Assembly (NCBI GenBank): GCA_905250115.1
Contig: CAJNOI010000105.1
Coordinates: 212,243 to 276,242, forward strand
Direction of reading: 5' to 3'
Source of the DNA: Adineta steineri
Taxonomy: Eukaryota > Rotifera > Eurotatoria > Adinetida > Adinetidae
Length of the DNA stretch: 64,000 nt
The notes under the pieces are model-generated. The model did no database searches and was not told the DNA's origin. It saw only the letters and a list, made by a program, of their open reading frames with translations. Positions 62,283 through 64,000 of this stretch are shown here, in pieces. Numbering within the stretch: position 1 is the stretch's first letter; every line of letters begins with the position of its first letter. A program made the translations under genes and the position numbers.

Positions 62283-62349
62283 GGGTGTGAGTGTGGGTGC
62301 GGGTAGGCGGGTGTGGTGTGGAAGGTCATTTAAACTCACACCCACATCC
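62283..62349 (+). repeat. G-rich telomere-like stretch with inverted end
   Basis: G/T-rich bases follow the sulfotransferase gene. There are four GGG runs, at 62283, 62295, 62301 and 62309, with loops of 9, 3 and 5 bases, which meets a simple G-quadruplex pattern. A TGTGGG unit is at 62292-62297. GGGTGTGAG at 62283-62291 is exactly complementary to CTCACACCC at 62335-62343, so a hairpin is also possible. TGTGGG-type repeats are reported at bdelloid telomeres, so this could be an interstitial remnant. Confidence 0.6.
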
Positions 62350-62515
62350 TCAAGATACTTTGTTAAGAATTTGTTTCAATTCACCACAATTGTTGTTGAT
62401 CTTCGAGAGAGACTAATTTAGATTCTTACAGGGAAGTTCTTTGTGATATTTTAAAATGATCTTTTAGTGAAGATGTTATTGATGGATGATGTGACAATAA
62501 AACATATTTAATCGG

Positions 62516-62673
62516 CTATGAAGATTGTTCTTGTTGATCAATCATCTTCGATATAGTTTTACTTTCATCTACTACATCTTTTTTTTCATTGATTGATCTT
62601 CATTCTCTTTACTTTCTGAATAATAATCTACATTGATGAATTCACTTGAAATCGTTGATACTATTTCTACCAG
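62516..62673 (-). CDS. Candidate terminal exon of an unidentified acidic protein
   Basis: Behind an acceptor-like TTTGTTTTTAAATAG, an open frame reads LVEIVSTISSEFINVDYYSE, SKENEDQSMKKKDVVDESKT, then ISKMIDQQEQSS and a stop. Codon use looks like that of the real genes here. No partner exon upstream on the minus strand (62.7-63.1 kb) could be joined with confidence. It may be a gene remnant or the 3' exon of an unrecognised gene. Confidence 0.3.
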
Positions 62674-64000
62674 CTATTTAAAAACAAAACAACAAATGGC
62701 ATATATTCTGTCTTTGAATATTGTAACTTTAGAAAATGTGAGTTTTATACATTGAATTAAATTTAAGTACTCAAGAGAAAATTCAATCTAATAGAGTATA
62801 TGTATACATATTATCAGATTTTCATCAACTATAATAATTGAAATGAGTTTTGTATATTTAAATCTATTTTTTATCATTTGCTTCGGTCTGTTGCTCATAC
62901 ACGATAGAGACGATCGTGATAATACGTTAATAATACTTCTGTTCGAATCTGAAATGGATTCGAATAAATTGCCAAAATTCAATTTAAAGTTCATCAGTAT
63001 GCAAAATTTTGTATTGCAGATGCTCTTATGCAAAAAATTACATTTCTCTCCTATATCGACTGAGCCATTATCCAATCCTTTATTATTCTGTTTAAGTGAA
63101 ATATAACAAATTAGTAGGTTAGTGAAGAAAAAGAAGGGTTTTTAATATTTTAAATTTTGTTAATTTAACAAAGATAATTATCTCTTTTTTCATCCAACAA
63201 AATTCTGGAGAAGAATTATATGTACACGCATGTCAGAGAGTATAGATGACGATAAAAAAGACAAGCATGCGTGTACACGTTATCACGTTGTTGATGATAA
63301 ATATACGAAGTAACTCAGTACGTTTGAATTGCTATGTATAGAACATATCGACGTCAATAGACATATGTAATCTGTCAAGTTAAAAACAATACATTCAGCT
63401 AAAATAACGAAATAAAAAAACATGATATAAATCTGTATCATTGACGTTGATAATAGACATATGCATCTATAACGAACAATTACTCTCCATTTATATAGAA
63501 GATATCTGTTTAGTATTCGAATCAAATTTATTATTATGTTTGTCGCTTTTTATAATCACATTTAGGCATATTTGTTAGTAAGTATTTGTTGTAAGCAATA
63601 AAAACAAGTCAATTTGTTCACCATCTCATTAAAATAAAATGAACAGTGATGATATAAGTTGTTCGATAATGCTGGCAAAAGAAATCTGTGGAGCTTTAAT
63701 TATGTCCATAGATTCAACTTGATGTAGCTGATACAACCTCAAATGAGTTATGCTTCATGTGATTTATATTCGAATTTTATTGAGGTGATGTTAAATTTAA
63801 ATGAAAGTCTCCTAGAACAAAATTCATTCGAGGTTTTATTAGATATACAAAGTCTAATCGATGAGTAAAATATGAGTTTCGACACTTTTCGTCATTTCTT
63901 GTTCACTGATTAGAAAATATTTTTATATATCTTTTAGATCTATTTCAAATAATATTTTTACGTTAAACAAATACAGAATGACGTCCCGTCATGATGATAG
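62674..64000. other. Terminal stretch, no gene recognised
   Basis: AT-rich. Open frames at 62788-63106 on both strands and at 63283-63525 have no recognisable similarity. A short inverted repeat lies at 63220-63279. Confidence 0.5.
63220..63279. repeat. Short inverted repeat / hairpin
   Basis: Left arm ATGTACACGCATGTC and right arm GACAAGCATGCGTGTACAC are near-complementary around a spacer of about 26 bases. Possible worn MITE or cruciform. Confidence 0.65.

Noticed and set aside
63640-63723. 28-codon plus-strand frame starting MNSDDISCSIM
   Set aside because: Too short, no splice donor or similarity found.

Overview
The window looks like a metazoan nuclear scaffold, most likely from a bdelloid rotifer. 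It is very AT-rich. Genes are broken by many GT-AG introns of about 50 to 60 bases. Almost every gene is a conserved animal gene (Wntless, cullin-2, alpha-catenin, SCO1, GTPBP3, GLD2-type poly(A) polymerase, RNF217, GPR155, PDXDC1, an Ig-type receptor tyrosine kinase). Many start codons sit directly behind a 3' splice site, as expected where a spliced leader is added in trans, which is known in rotifers. The species is an inference from these traits; no marker in the window names it.

Layout. 1-1804: no gene seen. 1805-5779 (+): PDXDC1, with one 1.46-kb intron. 8804-13755 (+): the 5' part of a Cys-loop ligand-gated ion channel gene, with two or three competing signal-peptide first exons feeding one acceptor; it runs into a 100-N assembly gap (13840-13939). 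13940-14326 (+): the last exon of an unassigned Ser-rich protein. 15367-17309 (-): a neuronal-calcium-sensor-like EF-hand protein with a long C-terminal tail. 21062-21771 (-): a two-exon gene for a small secreted or membrane protein of no recognised family, ending in a minisatellite and lying close to a 98-bp MITE. 24047-26793 (-): GPR155/LYCHOS. 27478-30352 (-): Wntless, head to head with an Ig-type receptor tyrosine kinase (30583-36328, +). 36667-45120 (-): TENT2/GLD2, SCO1, GTPBP3 and RNF217 in the same direction; the first three are less than 100 bp apart. 45.8-46.5 kb: a decayed Penelope-like reverse transcriptase fossil. 47031-50543 (-): cullin-2, divergent from alpha-catenin (51477-57242, +). 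57.6-62.2 kb: a second copy of the 98-bp MITE, a THADA fragment cut at both ends, an ADP-ribosylglycohydrolase-like gene whose 3' end overlaps the THADA fragment, and a cytosolic sulfotransferase. 62.2-64 kb: a G-rich telomere-like stretch, one candidate exon and a short inverted repeat.

How the genes relate. There is no pathway cluster. GTPBP3 (mitochondrial tRNA modification) and SCO1 (copper delivery to cytochrome oxidase) both serve mitochondria and may be co-transcribed with TENT2. Two close divergent pairs (WLS/RTK and CUL2/alpha-catenin) may share promoters. The 57.8-59.5 kb stretch looks like an old breakpoint where part of a large gene was lost.

The observations most worth following are: the alternative signal-peptide exons of the channel gene; the recurring splice acceptors at start codons; an internal alternative first exon in alpha-catenin; the paired 98-bp TA-flanked MITEs; the THADA/ADP-ribosylglycohydrolase junction; and several family members with altered active sites (RTK, ADP-ribosylglycohydrolase, sulfotransferase).
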